Source: an uncultured Dehalococcoidia bacterium (lineage in GTDB: Bacteria > Chloroflexota > Dehalococcoidia > Lucifugimonadales > Lucifugimonadaceae). Taken from it: a stretch of 64,000 nt of DNA. The notes under the pieces are model-generated. The model searched no databases, was not told where the DNA came from, and saw only the letters and a list, made by a program, of their open reading frames with translations. Below, piece by piece: positions 53,586 to 61,897 of the stretch; position 1 is the stretch's first letter; each line of letters starts with the position of its first letter. The DNA is taken from assembly GCA_958295935.1 (NCBI GenBank), contig OY282385.1, positions 1,674,001 to 1,738,000 of the forward strand. Direction: 5' to 3'. A program made the position numbers and the translations under genes.

Positions 53586-55460
53586 ATGAAGCGAACTGGT
53601 CTCATATTCTTGGTCGCGGCGTTGGCAATGCTGGCCTCTTTGGCGGGCGTGGGCTGCGCCGGCACAGAGTCGCTCGATTACGACGTGGACGACGACGGGC
53701 TTATCGAGATGTCCAGGCTGGGACAGCTGAACGCTATCCGCTGGGACCTGGACGGCGACGGCGAGGCGGACGACTCCGAAAACGCCGACGACTACGCCGC
53801 GGCGTTCCCGGACGCGGCCGAGGGAATGGGCTGCCCCGCCGGCGGCTGCGCGGGCTACGAGCTGACCCGCAGCCTGGACTTCGCCGCCGGCGCAAGTTAC
53901 GCATTAGGCGCGGTCAACTCCGAGTGGACTCAGGGAAGCGGCTGGATACCCATCGGCAGCCACGCCGAGCCGTTCCTTGGGACGTTCGACGGCGGCGGCA
54001 ACACCATAGCCAACCTGTTCATAGACCGCCCCGAGGACAACCACGTCGGGCTGTTCGGTGAGAGTAACGGCGAGATTCGCGGCCTCGGCGTAGTGAATGC
54101 GAACATAAAGGGATCGAACACTCTGGGCGTGATGGCCGGAACGAACAACGGCGCCATAGTAGACAGCTACGTCACCGGTGAGGTCGAAGGCAGGGTCAGG
54201 GACGCGGGCGGAATGGTCTCGATTAACGCGGGTTCAATCAGCGGCAGCTACGCCGATGCGGTCGTGAGCGGTGTGGTCAACATTGCCGGCGGTCTGGTCG
54301 CCGTCAACTATGGGGAGATACGGGACAGCTACGCCACGGGCAACGTGTCCTGCTCGGGCAGGGTCGCCGGCGGGCTGGCGGCCCTCAGCTTCGGTGAAGT
54401 CAGCGGCAGCTACGCCACGGGCGACGTAGCCGGCAACGACCTGGTTGGCGGGCTGGTGGGCCTCAACCAGGGTCCCATCACGGGAAGTTACGCCACGGGC
54501 GTCGTAGCCGGTCAGGGAGACGACATTGGCGGGCTGGCTGGCGTCAACTACAGGCCGATAACCAACAGCTACAGCGAGGCCAAGGTAACCGGCCGACATC
54601 GTATCGGCGGGCTGGTTGGGATCAACCGCAACAACGGCGAAATTGTTGCGAGTTACGCCGAGGGCATGGTGTCCGGAGACATCGGCGCGGGCGGACTGGC
54701 TGGCTGGAACGACGGCAAGATCAACGGGAGTTACGCCAACAGCCCCGTGACCGGAGAGGACGATATTGGCGGCCTCGTCGGGAAGAACAACGGGCCGGTC
54801 ACCGTGAGCTACGCCACTGGCAGAGTGTCCGCAGCCCATCGAGTTGGCGGTCTGGTTGGAGACAACAACAATGCCGGGACCATTAGTTCGAGCTACTCAT
54901 CGAGCGAGGTCTTGGGCTCGGACGACGTTGGCGGGCTGGTGGGCGAGAATCAGGGCAAGATCAGCGGCAGCTACGCTCAGGGCGACGTGTCGGGCGAGAG
55001 GGATACCGGCGGGCTTGTGGGCGAGAACCTGTTGAGCGAGGACGCCGGGTCTATAGTGGCAAGTTACGCCACGGGCAACGTGCGCGGCATGATCCGGGTT
55101 GGCGGCCTCGTGGGCTGGAACAACGGCCCGGTCAGCACGAGCTATGCCGTGGGCGGGGTGTTCGGTGAGATCAGCGGCGGACTGATAGGCGAGAACGAGA
55201 ACACCGACACGATCAACGCGGTCTACTGGGACACCCAGACCACGGGGCAGGCGGAGGCTGTGGGCTTTGGGCCGTCCGCCGGGACCGAGGGCAAGACCAC
55301 GGCCGAACTGCAGTCGCCGATAGGCTACACCGGCATTTACGCCACCTGGAACGGGGGCGCGGACTTTTGGAACTTCATCTCCCCAGGCCATTACCCGGCG
55401 CTGAAAGCGGACTTCGACGGCGACGGAACGGCGACCTCGCAGGAGTTCGGCGGCCAGTAG
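53586..55460 (+). CDS. GLUG-repeat surface lipoprotein
   Basis: 624 residues. The signal peptide (MKRTGLIFLVAALAMLASLA) ends near Cys24 in GVGC, an approximate lipobox whose -3 position is Gly rather than Leu. Acidic DxDxDG-like segments follow (DYDVDDDGLIEM, WDLDGDGEADD), suggesting calcium binding. From about residue 150 to 560 there are more than a dozen GLUG-type repeats of the form GGLVG-x-N...SYATG-x-V. Such repeats form beta-helices on secreted or surface-bound proteins. The last 60 residues are the domain that commonly closes these proteins (YWDTQTTGQ, FWNFISPGHYPALK), ending with another DxDGDG. Probably an exported adhesin-like protein. Confidence 0.85.
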   Translation: MKRTGLIFLVAALAMLASLAGVGCAGTESLDYDVDDDGLIEMSRLGQLNAIRWDLDGDGEADDSENADDYAAAFPDAAEGMGCPAGGCAGYELTRSLDFAAGASYALGAVNSEWTQGSGWIPIGSHAEPFLGTFDGGGNTIANLFIDRPEDNHVGLFGESNGEIRGLGVVNANIKGSNTLGVMAGTNNGAIVDSYVTGEVEGRVRDAGGMVSINAGSISGSYADAVVSGVVNIAGGLVAVNYGEIRDSYATGNVSCSGRVAGGLAALSFGEVSGSYATGDVAGNDLVGGLVGLNQGPITGSYATGVVAGQGDDIGGLAGVNYRPITNSYSEAKVTGRHRIGGLVGINRNNGEIVASYAEGMVSGDIGAGGLAGWNDGKINGSYANSPVTGEDDIGGLVGKNNGPVTVSYATGRVSAAHRVGGLVGDNNNAGTISSSYSSSEVLGSDDVGGLVGENQGKISGSYAQGDVSGERDTGGLVGENLLSEDAGSIVASYATGNVRGMIRVGGLVGWNNGPVSTSYAVGGVFGEISGGLIGENENTDTINAVYWDTQTTGQAEAVGFGPSAGTEGKTTAELQSPIGYTGIYATWNGGADFWNFISPGHYPALKADFDGDGTATSQEFGGQ

Positions 55461-55618
55461 AGCAGGCGGGGTGCGCGGCTTGGGCTCGGCCGTAGCTTGC
55501 TGACGTAAGATCCGCTTCGGTAAGGGGGAGCGGTCAGGGTGGTGGGCAGCCGTCAGAGCATCCAAGTTGGTTTGGGGGCCGTTACGCCCTGCTGGTTATC
55601 GTTCGCCTACCAGACGGC

Positions 55619-58600
55619 CTACCCGGTGAGAACTAACTTGCTAACGCTTCCAAGGTATCCTTTAAATCTGATGTAGAGGTCCACTGTTTGTAGAATCCGA
55701 GTACAGTGAAAAGGTGCGAGCCTCAATCTCATCGCAATCTCATTCTTGAACTTCAATAAGACTCGGTTGGTGTCTCTGCCGCGCCGAATTTCTGCTACCA
55801 CCGAAGACAGAAGAAGATCTAACTGTTGCTGAATTACCGGTCCCTTTGCTAGAGAGGCGACAACCTCTGCGCCGACAGCAGCAGCTGCGTCTTCAGTGCA
55901 GTCCGGTCCCCCGAGCGTCCTGAGCATTGCCTGCATCCCCGGGGTTGTCTGATATCCGTTCGTTTCAAGACTTTGCAGGATATCCTGCGGACTAATCCTT
56001 ACGAGCCAATAGTTCAAAAGCACAAGTTCTTCAATTTTTGAAGAATACTCTCTATCCTTGATGACATCCGAACGAAGCAACTCGATCAGTAGTGCTTGGG
56101 AGTTAACGACCCCCAGGCCTAAGGAGCGGGCCATATCAGATTGGAGAAGGTCGTCCGATGCGAGAACTGGTCTAACTTCGGATTGTTCGTCACCGGCGTA
56201 GAGTGCCCCGGCTACGGCTAGGGGCAGAAAGCCTATAGTTTTCTCGGGTTCGTTGACTGCAAGCATGGGATATGAGGGGATTCGCTCAAAGGATTCTGCC
56301 AACTCCAGCACGGACAATGCGTATTCCTGCCTTTTCTTCCAGACATTCTCTGTTATCTCGGTTAGCACGTACTGCCCCTCATCGTCCTTTCCCACGTAGC
56401 TAGATGGAGCGCCATCCATCTTCATCGTATAAACGATGCGCTGGATCTCGTCAAACACCTGCTGCGGGATAGCGACACGTGAGAACCGGGTTTGCAGGTA
56501 TTTCGCAAGTTCCAATCTGTGGACGGTCAGTAGTGCCGTTATGTCCAACACAATACCGTTAGCATCGCGCAATAATGCGCTAGCTTCATTAGTCTCTTGT
56601 TCAGAACCGGTTCCGAAATGGAGACGCCCGGAAGGTTGCGCCGTGTATTCTGCCCAGACCTCTAGCGTGGAACGTCCGATGAGGTCGCAGAAGGAAACGA
56701 ATGGCACCTTCCCAGACTGATACAGCTTCCCAGCATTGCGAAAATGCTGATCCCGCAACTCAATGCTCTGGAAGATTTGAGTGAAGTCGCTGTCTAGCTC
56801 GATGCGCGACAGCGACAGGTTGTCGGGAAATCGTGTCCCGAATTCCCCGAGGATTTCTTGGTATGCGCGGACATACTTGCTCTGTAAATCCGTGATCTCA
56901 TACGAGAGGCCCCCAAGACCCTGACGCAGCTCGACAACGTATCCAACACTTTGTCCCAAGAGACGTTGCGCGAGATCGTGCTCTGAGGACAGGTCCCGGG
57001 GTCCGTATGATTCCTCTCCATCTTCAAGGATTTGCCACCATTGCTCCTCGCCGCCGCTTTTGATGCGAACTGCACAGCCCGGTCCGACGACTATAGGTTC
57101 CTCCCATTCCTCGTTCCTGCCCAAACCCAGAAACAGTCTGAAGTATCCCAGATAGGCGTCTGGGTCATTGAGTCCATAGCGGAGGGATAGGTAAGCGTCG
57201 TGAATGTAATCGGTAGATCCAAGGAAGCGTTTCATATATGCCAGTTTCATAAGAATTTGCGAGTCGCGGCCGAGTTGTGAAACGTCGATTTCACGGATGG
57301 TTTCCAGGGCTGCATCGCGTTCGCCGCACCGGAACTGAGCCAATGCCAGTCGGACCAGGTCGTCCGGGGTTGAGTCTTCTTGAGAGCACAGTTCACGATA
57401 TAGCAAGGCAGCGCGCCCGGCGTCCCCGACGTGTCCAAGTATTTCAGCCTCAACCTCAATGACGACCCTGGGAGTCGAATCATCGACCTCTCGGATCTTC
57501 CGTGCCAAGTCGAGCGCATTACGATACTGTCTGCTGTTGAACAGAGACAAGAGCATCGGGACCGCAGCTGGATGGGAAGCGTCGTTGTCGCAGGCCTTAG
57601 CGAATTGTTTGGCAGCATCCGCAAATCGTCTCATACTCTCATAGAGGTAACCGAGTTGTGTTTGAATGGCCCGACGGTGAGGTTCACCGGCGAGCTCAAT
57701 TGCTTTGGTCAGAGCTGCCGCGGAGGCTTCGGTATCTCCTTCTAGATCGCTGCGTACGGCATCCAGGATGAAGAGTCCCGGGTCGTTTGGGTATCGCTCT
57801 ATGGCAGCTTCGAGTACGGGGCCTACAGAATCATCATTCCCGGTCGCAGCCTCCGCTCGCAGCAGCGATTCAGCCCTTCCTAGATCTTCCGTTCCGGGTG
57901 GATCGAGTTTGAAACTGCCCTTTAACAGAGTTATCGCGGCTGTCGCATCGCCGGACTCCCGACAAGCATCTGCAAGAGGAAGCAACGAATCGGCTCGCAC
58001 TTCAGGGTCTTGGATGCTCTCAAGGCATTTGCGGGCTTCTCCGGGGAGACCTTTCTTCAGAAGAATCAGTCCCTTATTTAGCGTTGCGACCGGATGCTTG
58101 GGCGTTTCGCCTAACACCGCGTCTACATCACGCATCGCCTCGTCTACTTTCTCCAGCAACGCGCGAGCTACAGCTCGTAGTACGAGAGCCTCGTGACGCC
58201 GGGCATAGAATTGAGTGGGTTTAAGGAGTTCTATTGCTCGGTCTGCTTCAATCTCAGCCTCACGGATTTTCGTTAGCGCTTCGTTTGAGTGCACATCCGG
58301 AAGGCGGTCTACTTGAGCGTGGGTGAGTAGACATTGACTCAGACCAAGGTGTGCCTGAGCGTCATCAGGGTCAGTGTCGATGAGAGACCGGTAGATGATT
58401 ATCGCATTGTCGTAACGCGCCTGTAATGCACGGACTCTGGCAAGTGCCGAAGCACTAGCGGACTCCTGCGTTATCCACTCCTCCGAGGCCACGAACCCCT
58501 CAAGCTGTTCACTCTCCCCCATATCCCACAAAGCCCAAATGAGTTTGGCCGCCGCATTTGAGTCGCGTGTGTCGATAGCGAGTGCCTTCTGCGCCAGTTC

Positions 58601-59545
58601 CGCCGCACGCTTGGGATTCTGCTGTAGTTGAGCAGCTAGAGCGGCATTTGTGATGGCCACTGGGTTTTCCGGCTGGATTATGTGTGCTTCCTCGATGAGA
58701 GAGCTTGCTTCATCAAATTTGCCTTCGCCCAGTGCACAGACCGCCAGATTCGTGGCGAGGCGGAATCTAAGGGTGTCTGGCAATTCCTCTACCTCATCCT
58801 CAATCCGTTGTAGCAGTGTCCGGGCCGAGACTATCAGCCCTTGCTGAATTAAATCCCTGGCGGCGTCTATCCTCTCGGATAATCTCTGCTGTTCCAAGTC
58901 CTGAATAGGTTCCGGATCAGTCGTCTGTACTTTGGCTGCTATGGAGTCCAAAGTCCGCTTCATATTGGCCACGTCTGCGAAGCCGACTGACATCATATTT
59001 TTCGTTTCGATCTGGTGCTCTTCTATTCTGTTCATAGCTTCGTAGTCGAAAAACTGCCCGTCGATCACGCTGCGAAACCACCGCGCGACCACAGAGGCCT
59101 GTTCGTGTTCTAGCCACGCTACCAGGTCTTCGGCGTCGTAGGCTCGCACCTTAGCCCACTTGCCTTCCGCACGGCGTTCCCTCACCCATTTCCTCTTGGC
59201 AGTCCATCTGCGGGGAGTGACGAATACGAAAGTGGTGGTAGACATATCCACACCCTGAGGGTCTGCCGTCCGCTTCTCGTAGTCTTCGTTGGCTTTGTTT
59301 GTCACCCTCTTGTCAGTACTCAACTCCCAGGCTGAGGCGTCGTCGGGAACCCAGGCATTTCCCTTCTTGACTTCAATCAAGCCGTCCCAACCCGGCAGCC
59401 ATACCGAGCTGCCGCTTGGCATGTCGAGGAGCGATAGTGTAGGGACAGTAGCCATCACTAGCCGCCGAATGAGCTCCGGCAGCTTATAGGTTGCTTCGGG
59501 TTTGTCCGCCCATTTGTCAATCTCGGAAGCGTCGAATAAGCTCAT
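55619..59545 (-). CDS. Large TPR protein with N-terminal nuclease-like and C-terminal PIN-like regions
   Basis: 1308 residues; I do not recognise the full architecture. The first 165 residues hold PGWDGLIEVKKGNAWVP, then AWELSTDK, KANEDYEKRT and TTFVFVTPRRW. The Asp54, Glu74 and Lys pattern with flanking strands is reminiscent of a PD-(D/E)XK-type restriction fold, which is an inference. A possible coiled region follows to about residue 215. Residues 215-800 are helical repeats with TPR spacing (for example NPVAITNAALAAQLQQNPKR). The C-terminal part, about residues 1000-1150, looks like a PIN nuclease: VLDITALLTVHRLELAKYL, then IPQQVFDEIQ, then LASDDLLQSDMARSLGLGVV supply three acidic positions. 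It lies on the strand of the hsd genes and 69 nt after hicB, so it may belong to the same defence transcript. Confidence 0.8.
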   Translation of the reverse strand: MSLFDASEIDKWADKPEATYKLPELIRRLVMATVPTLSLLDMPSGSSVWLPGWDGLIEVKKGNAWVPDDASAWELSTDKRVTNKANEDYEKRTADPQGVDMSTTTFVFVTPRRWTAKRKWVRERRAEGKWAKVRAYDAEDLVAWLEHEQASVVARWFRSVIDGQFFDYEAMNRIEEHQIETKNMMSVGFADVANMKRTLDSIAAKVQTTDPEPIQDLEQQRLSERIDAARDLIQQGLIVSARTLLQRIEDEVEELPDTLRFRLATNLAVCALGEGKFDEASSLIEEAHIIQPENPVAITNAALAAQLQQNPKRAAELAQKALAIDTRDSNAAAKLIWALWDMGESEQLEGFVASEEWITQESASASALARVRALQARYDNAIIIYRSLIDTDPDDAQAHLGLSQCLLTHAQVDRLPDVHSNEALTKIREAEIEADRAIELLKPTQFYARRHEALVLRAVARALLEKVDEAMRDVDAVLGETPKHPVATLNKGLILLKKGLPGEARKCLESIQDPEVRADSLLPLADACRESGDATAAITLLKGSFKLDPPGTEDLGRAESLLRAEAATGNDDSVGPVLEAAIERYPNDPGLFILDAVRSDLEGDTEASAAALTKAIELAGEPHRRAIQTQLGYLYESMRRFADAAKQFAKACDNDASHPAAVPMLLSLFNSRQYRNALDLARKIREVDDSTPRVVIEVEAEILGHVGDAGRAALLYRELCSQEDSTPDDLVRLALAQFRCGERDAALETIREIDVSQLGRDSQILMKLAYMKRFLGSTDYIHDAYLSLRYGLNDPDAYLGYFRLFLGLGRNEEWEEPIVVGPGCAVRIKSGGEEQWWQILEDGEESYGPRDLSSEHDLAQRLLGQSVGYVVELRQGLGGLSYEITDLQSKYVRAYQEILGEFGTRFPDNLSLSRIELDSDFTQIFQSIELRDQHFRNAGKLYQSGKVPFVSFCDLIGRSTLEVWAEYTAQPSGRLHFGTGSEQETNEASALLRDANGIVLDITALLTVHRLELAKYLQTRFSRVAIPQQVFDEIQRIVYTMKMDGAPSSYVGKDDEGQYVLTEITENVWKKRQEYALSVLELAESFERIPSYPMLAVNEPEKTIGFLPLAVAGALYAGDEQSEVRPVLASDDLLQSDMARSLGLGVVNSQALLIELLRSDVIKDREYSSKIEELVLLNYWLVRISPQDILQSLETNGYQTTPGMQAMLRTLGGPDCTEDAAAAVGAEVVASLAKGPVIQQQLDLLLSSVVAEIRRGRDTNRVLLKFKNEIAMRLRLAPFHCTRILQTVDLYIRFKGYLGSVSKLVLTG

Positions 59546-59614
59546 CGCTCAGTTAGATCCAAACCGTGCCTAGTCAATATCGCGCAGACTTCTCTAATCT
59601 ATTATATGCCTAAC

Positions 59615-59836
59615 CTAGCCAACCGACACCTCTACTCGGGTTACGTACACCTCGTCGTGGAGGCGTTCCTGAATCTCGGTGGCCGAAGCCGTCTCGAAGA
59701 ACAGTTCGAGGGCTTCCTTGAGATTGCTGCGGGCCTCGTCCACCGACGGGCCTTGGCTGGCGACGTCCAGTTCAGGGCATAGGGCTACGTAGCCCTGCCC
59801 TTCCCGCTCGATGATTGCCGTCAACTGTCTGGTCAT
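59615..59836 (-). CDS. HicB-like protein without HicA
   Basis: 73 residues from the ATG at 59836 (GGGAGA a few bases upstream). TAIIEREGQGYVALCPELDV and ASQGPSVDEARSNLKEALEL are the HicB partial RNase-H fold pattern, and the C-terminus is short with no added DNA-binding domain. HicB proteins usually neutralise a HicA mRNA interferase, but no HicA-sized frame is adjacent. It could be an orphan antitoxin. It sits 122 nt after the hsdM-hsdS gene. Confidence 0.8.
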   Translation of the reverse strand: MTRQLTAIIEREGQGYVALCPELDVASQGPSVDEARSNLKEALELFFETASATEIQERLHDEVYVTRVEVSVG

Positions 59837-59958
59837 TGCTGTCTCCCGATCTCTGGTTTGATTCGACGGACCCTGACGGGCCGGCTTCAATGTCATCGAA
59901 CTGTCGTCCCTCACGCCCAAACCACTATTTTAGGATTGATTCTGGGCGTTGTTGACAT

Positions 59959-61875
59959 TCATTTGGGATTTTCTCCCCACACTCGGCTCACCGTGGAGCG
60001 AATCTTGTCCTCAAGGTCCCTCACTTGCTGCCGGTGGCCATCTATCGCTTGTTGATACCCCTCTATCTCCGCCATGATCTCCCGCTGCACCTCCAACGGC
60101 GGCAGAGGGATTTGGATATTCTCAATCTGGGCTTTGTTGATTGATGCGAACGCTGCCCCTGCATCGCCTTTGATGTCTGGTTCCATTGCGCGGAGGACAT
60201 GAAAGGCATACATAGTGTCTAGGCGTTCCATAGACGGTCGGATAGCCGCAAGCCCCCGGCCTATGCAGATTCGCTCACCGACAAGGTTTATAGGGCCAAC
60301 AGGGGCGCGAACTGACATAAGGATGTCACCATGCTCTGCGAATCTCCGAGGATCGGTCGTCCACTTTACGGGTCCACCAATAAAAGTTTGGCCGAATTCT
60401 GTTTTGCCTTGATAGAACGGCGTGCCAATTCCAGCGTCGTTATAGGACTTTCCAGGCGGCGACTGTCCCGCGACGACCTGTGCTATTTGCCCCAAAGGTA
60501 CAAGTGGAAAGTGTGAGGACTGTATATTGTTTTCCCGATACCGCTCCCCGCTCAGGTTGTAGTCATCAGCGGCAGCGACCCTCTCCTTCTCGACTACCAG
60601 CCCCAACGTTGGCTCGAAGTCGTCCAGCGGCTCACCGGCCCGCAGGCGGCGCAGGTATTCGACAAGCTCGGCCTGAACCTGGGGCAGGTCGTTCTCTTGG
60701 ATGGGCCGGCGCTGGGCGCCGAGGTCGAATCCGTCGCTCTCCGCCTTGAAGAAGGCGATGCGGCCGGTCCGCTTCGCCAGCGGCCTGTCGAGGATGAGTA
60801 CCGAGGTCTTGACGCCGGAGTAGGGGTTGAACACCCCGGCCGGGAGGGATACCACGGCTACGAGGTAGTCCTCCACCAGCATCTTGCGGAGCTGCCGGTG
60901 GGCGTTCTGGCTCTGGAAGATGATGCCCTCGGGCACGATGATTCCGGCCCTGCCTGCCGGCGTCAGGTGTTCGGCCATGTAGTCCACGAACAGCACCTCG
61001 CTGCGCTTGGACCGAACTCCGAAGCGGTTGTGGGGCCGTATGCCGCCTTTGGGCGACATGAACGGCGGGTTGGCCAGGATGACGTCGGCGTACTCGTTCC
61101 AGCGGTCCTCGCTGGTCAGGGTGTCGTACTCGAAGATGTGGGGCGCGGGGAATCCGTGCAGGTACATGTTCACGAGGGACAGGCGCACCATGTCCGGCGA
61201 GATGTCGTAACCCCTGAAGTTGTCTGCGAGCCGGCCCCGCTCGTCGGGGGTCAGCGTGTTTTGTCCGTCCTCGCCGGTGTTGGCCGCGAGTATGTGCTTG
61301 TAGGACGATATGAGGAAACCGGCGGTGCCGCAGGCCGGGTCCAGCACCACGTCGCTTTTCTTGGGGTCGAGGACGGCGACGATGAAGTCGATGACGTGGC
61401 GAGGGGTGCGGAACTGCCCGGCGTCGCCCTGGGAGCCGAGGACGGAGAGCAGGTACTCGAATGCGTCGCCCAAGCGCTCCGAGTGGTCGTAGCTGAACTC
61501 GTCGATGACCTTCAGGAAGGCGCGGAGGGTCTCCGGGTCCCGGTACGGGAGGTAGGCGTTGTTGAAAATGTCCCTGAAGAGCGGCGGGATGCCGGGGTTC
61601 TCGGGCATCCTGGTGATGGCCTCTGCGTACAGGTTCAAGGTTTGGTGCCCGCCGAGGCCGGGGCGCAGCAGCTTCGTCCAGCCGTATCGTGCGAAGTCCC
61701 CGGCGAAGAACTCGCGCTCGCCGCCCCACTCCTCGCTCTCGGCGTCCATGTCGTCCATGAACTTGTAGATGAGGGCGATGGTGATCTGCTCGACCTGGCT
61801 CTTCGGGTCGGGCACCTTGCCCACGAGGATGTCTCGGGCGGTGTCTATGCGGCGTTTGGTATCAGCGTCGAGCAT
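59959..61875 (-). CDS. Type I restriction-modification fused HsdM-HsdS with one recognition domain
   Basis: 638 residues. Residues 1-450 are an N6-adenine methyltransferase of the HsdM type: SAM-binding motif I VLDPACGTAGFL at 177-188 and catalytic NPPF at 269-272. From about residue 465 (FPLVPLGQIAQVVAGQSPPG) to the end is one HsdS target-recognition domain followed by the conserved helix IPLPPLEVQREIMAEIEGYQ. A standard HsdS has two such domains; here there is only one, fused to the methylase. Dimerisation would then give a palindromic recognition site. It follows hsdR after 22 nt. Confidence 0.93.
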   Translation of the reverse strand: MLDADTKRRIDTARDILVGKVPDPKSQVEQITIALIYKFMDDMDAESEEWGGEREFFAGDFARYGWTKLLRPGLGGHQTLNLYAEAITRMPENPGIPPLFRDIFNNAYLPYRDPETLRAFLKVIDEFSYDHSERLGDAFEYLLSVLGSQGDAGQFRTPRHVIDFIVAVLDPKKSDVVLDPACGTAGFLISSYKHILAANTGEDGQNTLTPDERGRLADNFRGYDISPDMVRLSLVNMYLHGFPAPHIFEYDTLTSEDRWNEYADVILANPPFMSPKGGIRPHNRFGVRSKRSEVLFVDYMAEHLTPAGRAGIIVPEGIIFQSQNAHRQLRKMLVEDYLVAVVSLPAGVFNPYSGVKTSVLILDRPLAKRTGRIAFFKAESDGFDLGAQRRPIQENDLPQVQAELVEYLRRLRAGEPLDDFEPTLGLVVEKERVAAADDYNLSGERYRENNIQSSHFPLVPLGQIAQVVAGQSPPGKSYNDAGIGTPFYQGKTEFGQTFIGGPVKWTTDPRRFAEHGDILMSVRAPVGPINLVGERICIGRGLAAIRPSMERLDTMYAFHVLRAMEPDIKGDAGAAFASINKAQIENIQIPLPPLEVQREIMAEIEGYQQAIDGHRQQVRDLEDKIRSTVSRVWGENPK

Positions 61876-61897
61876 GTCTGAACTTTGATTTGTGGTA

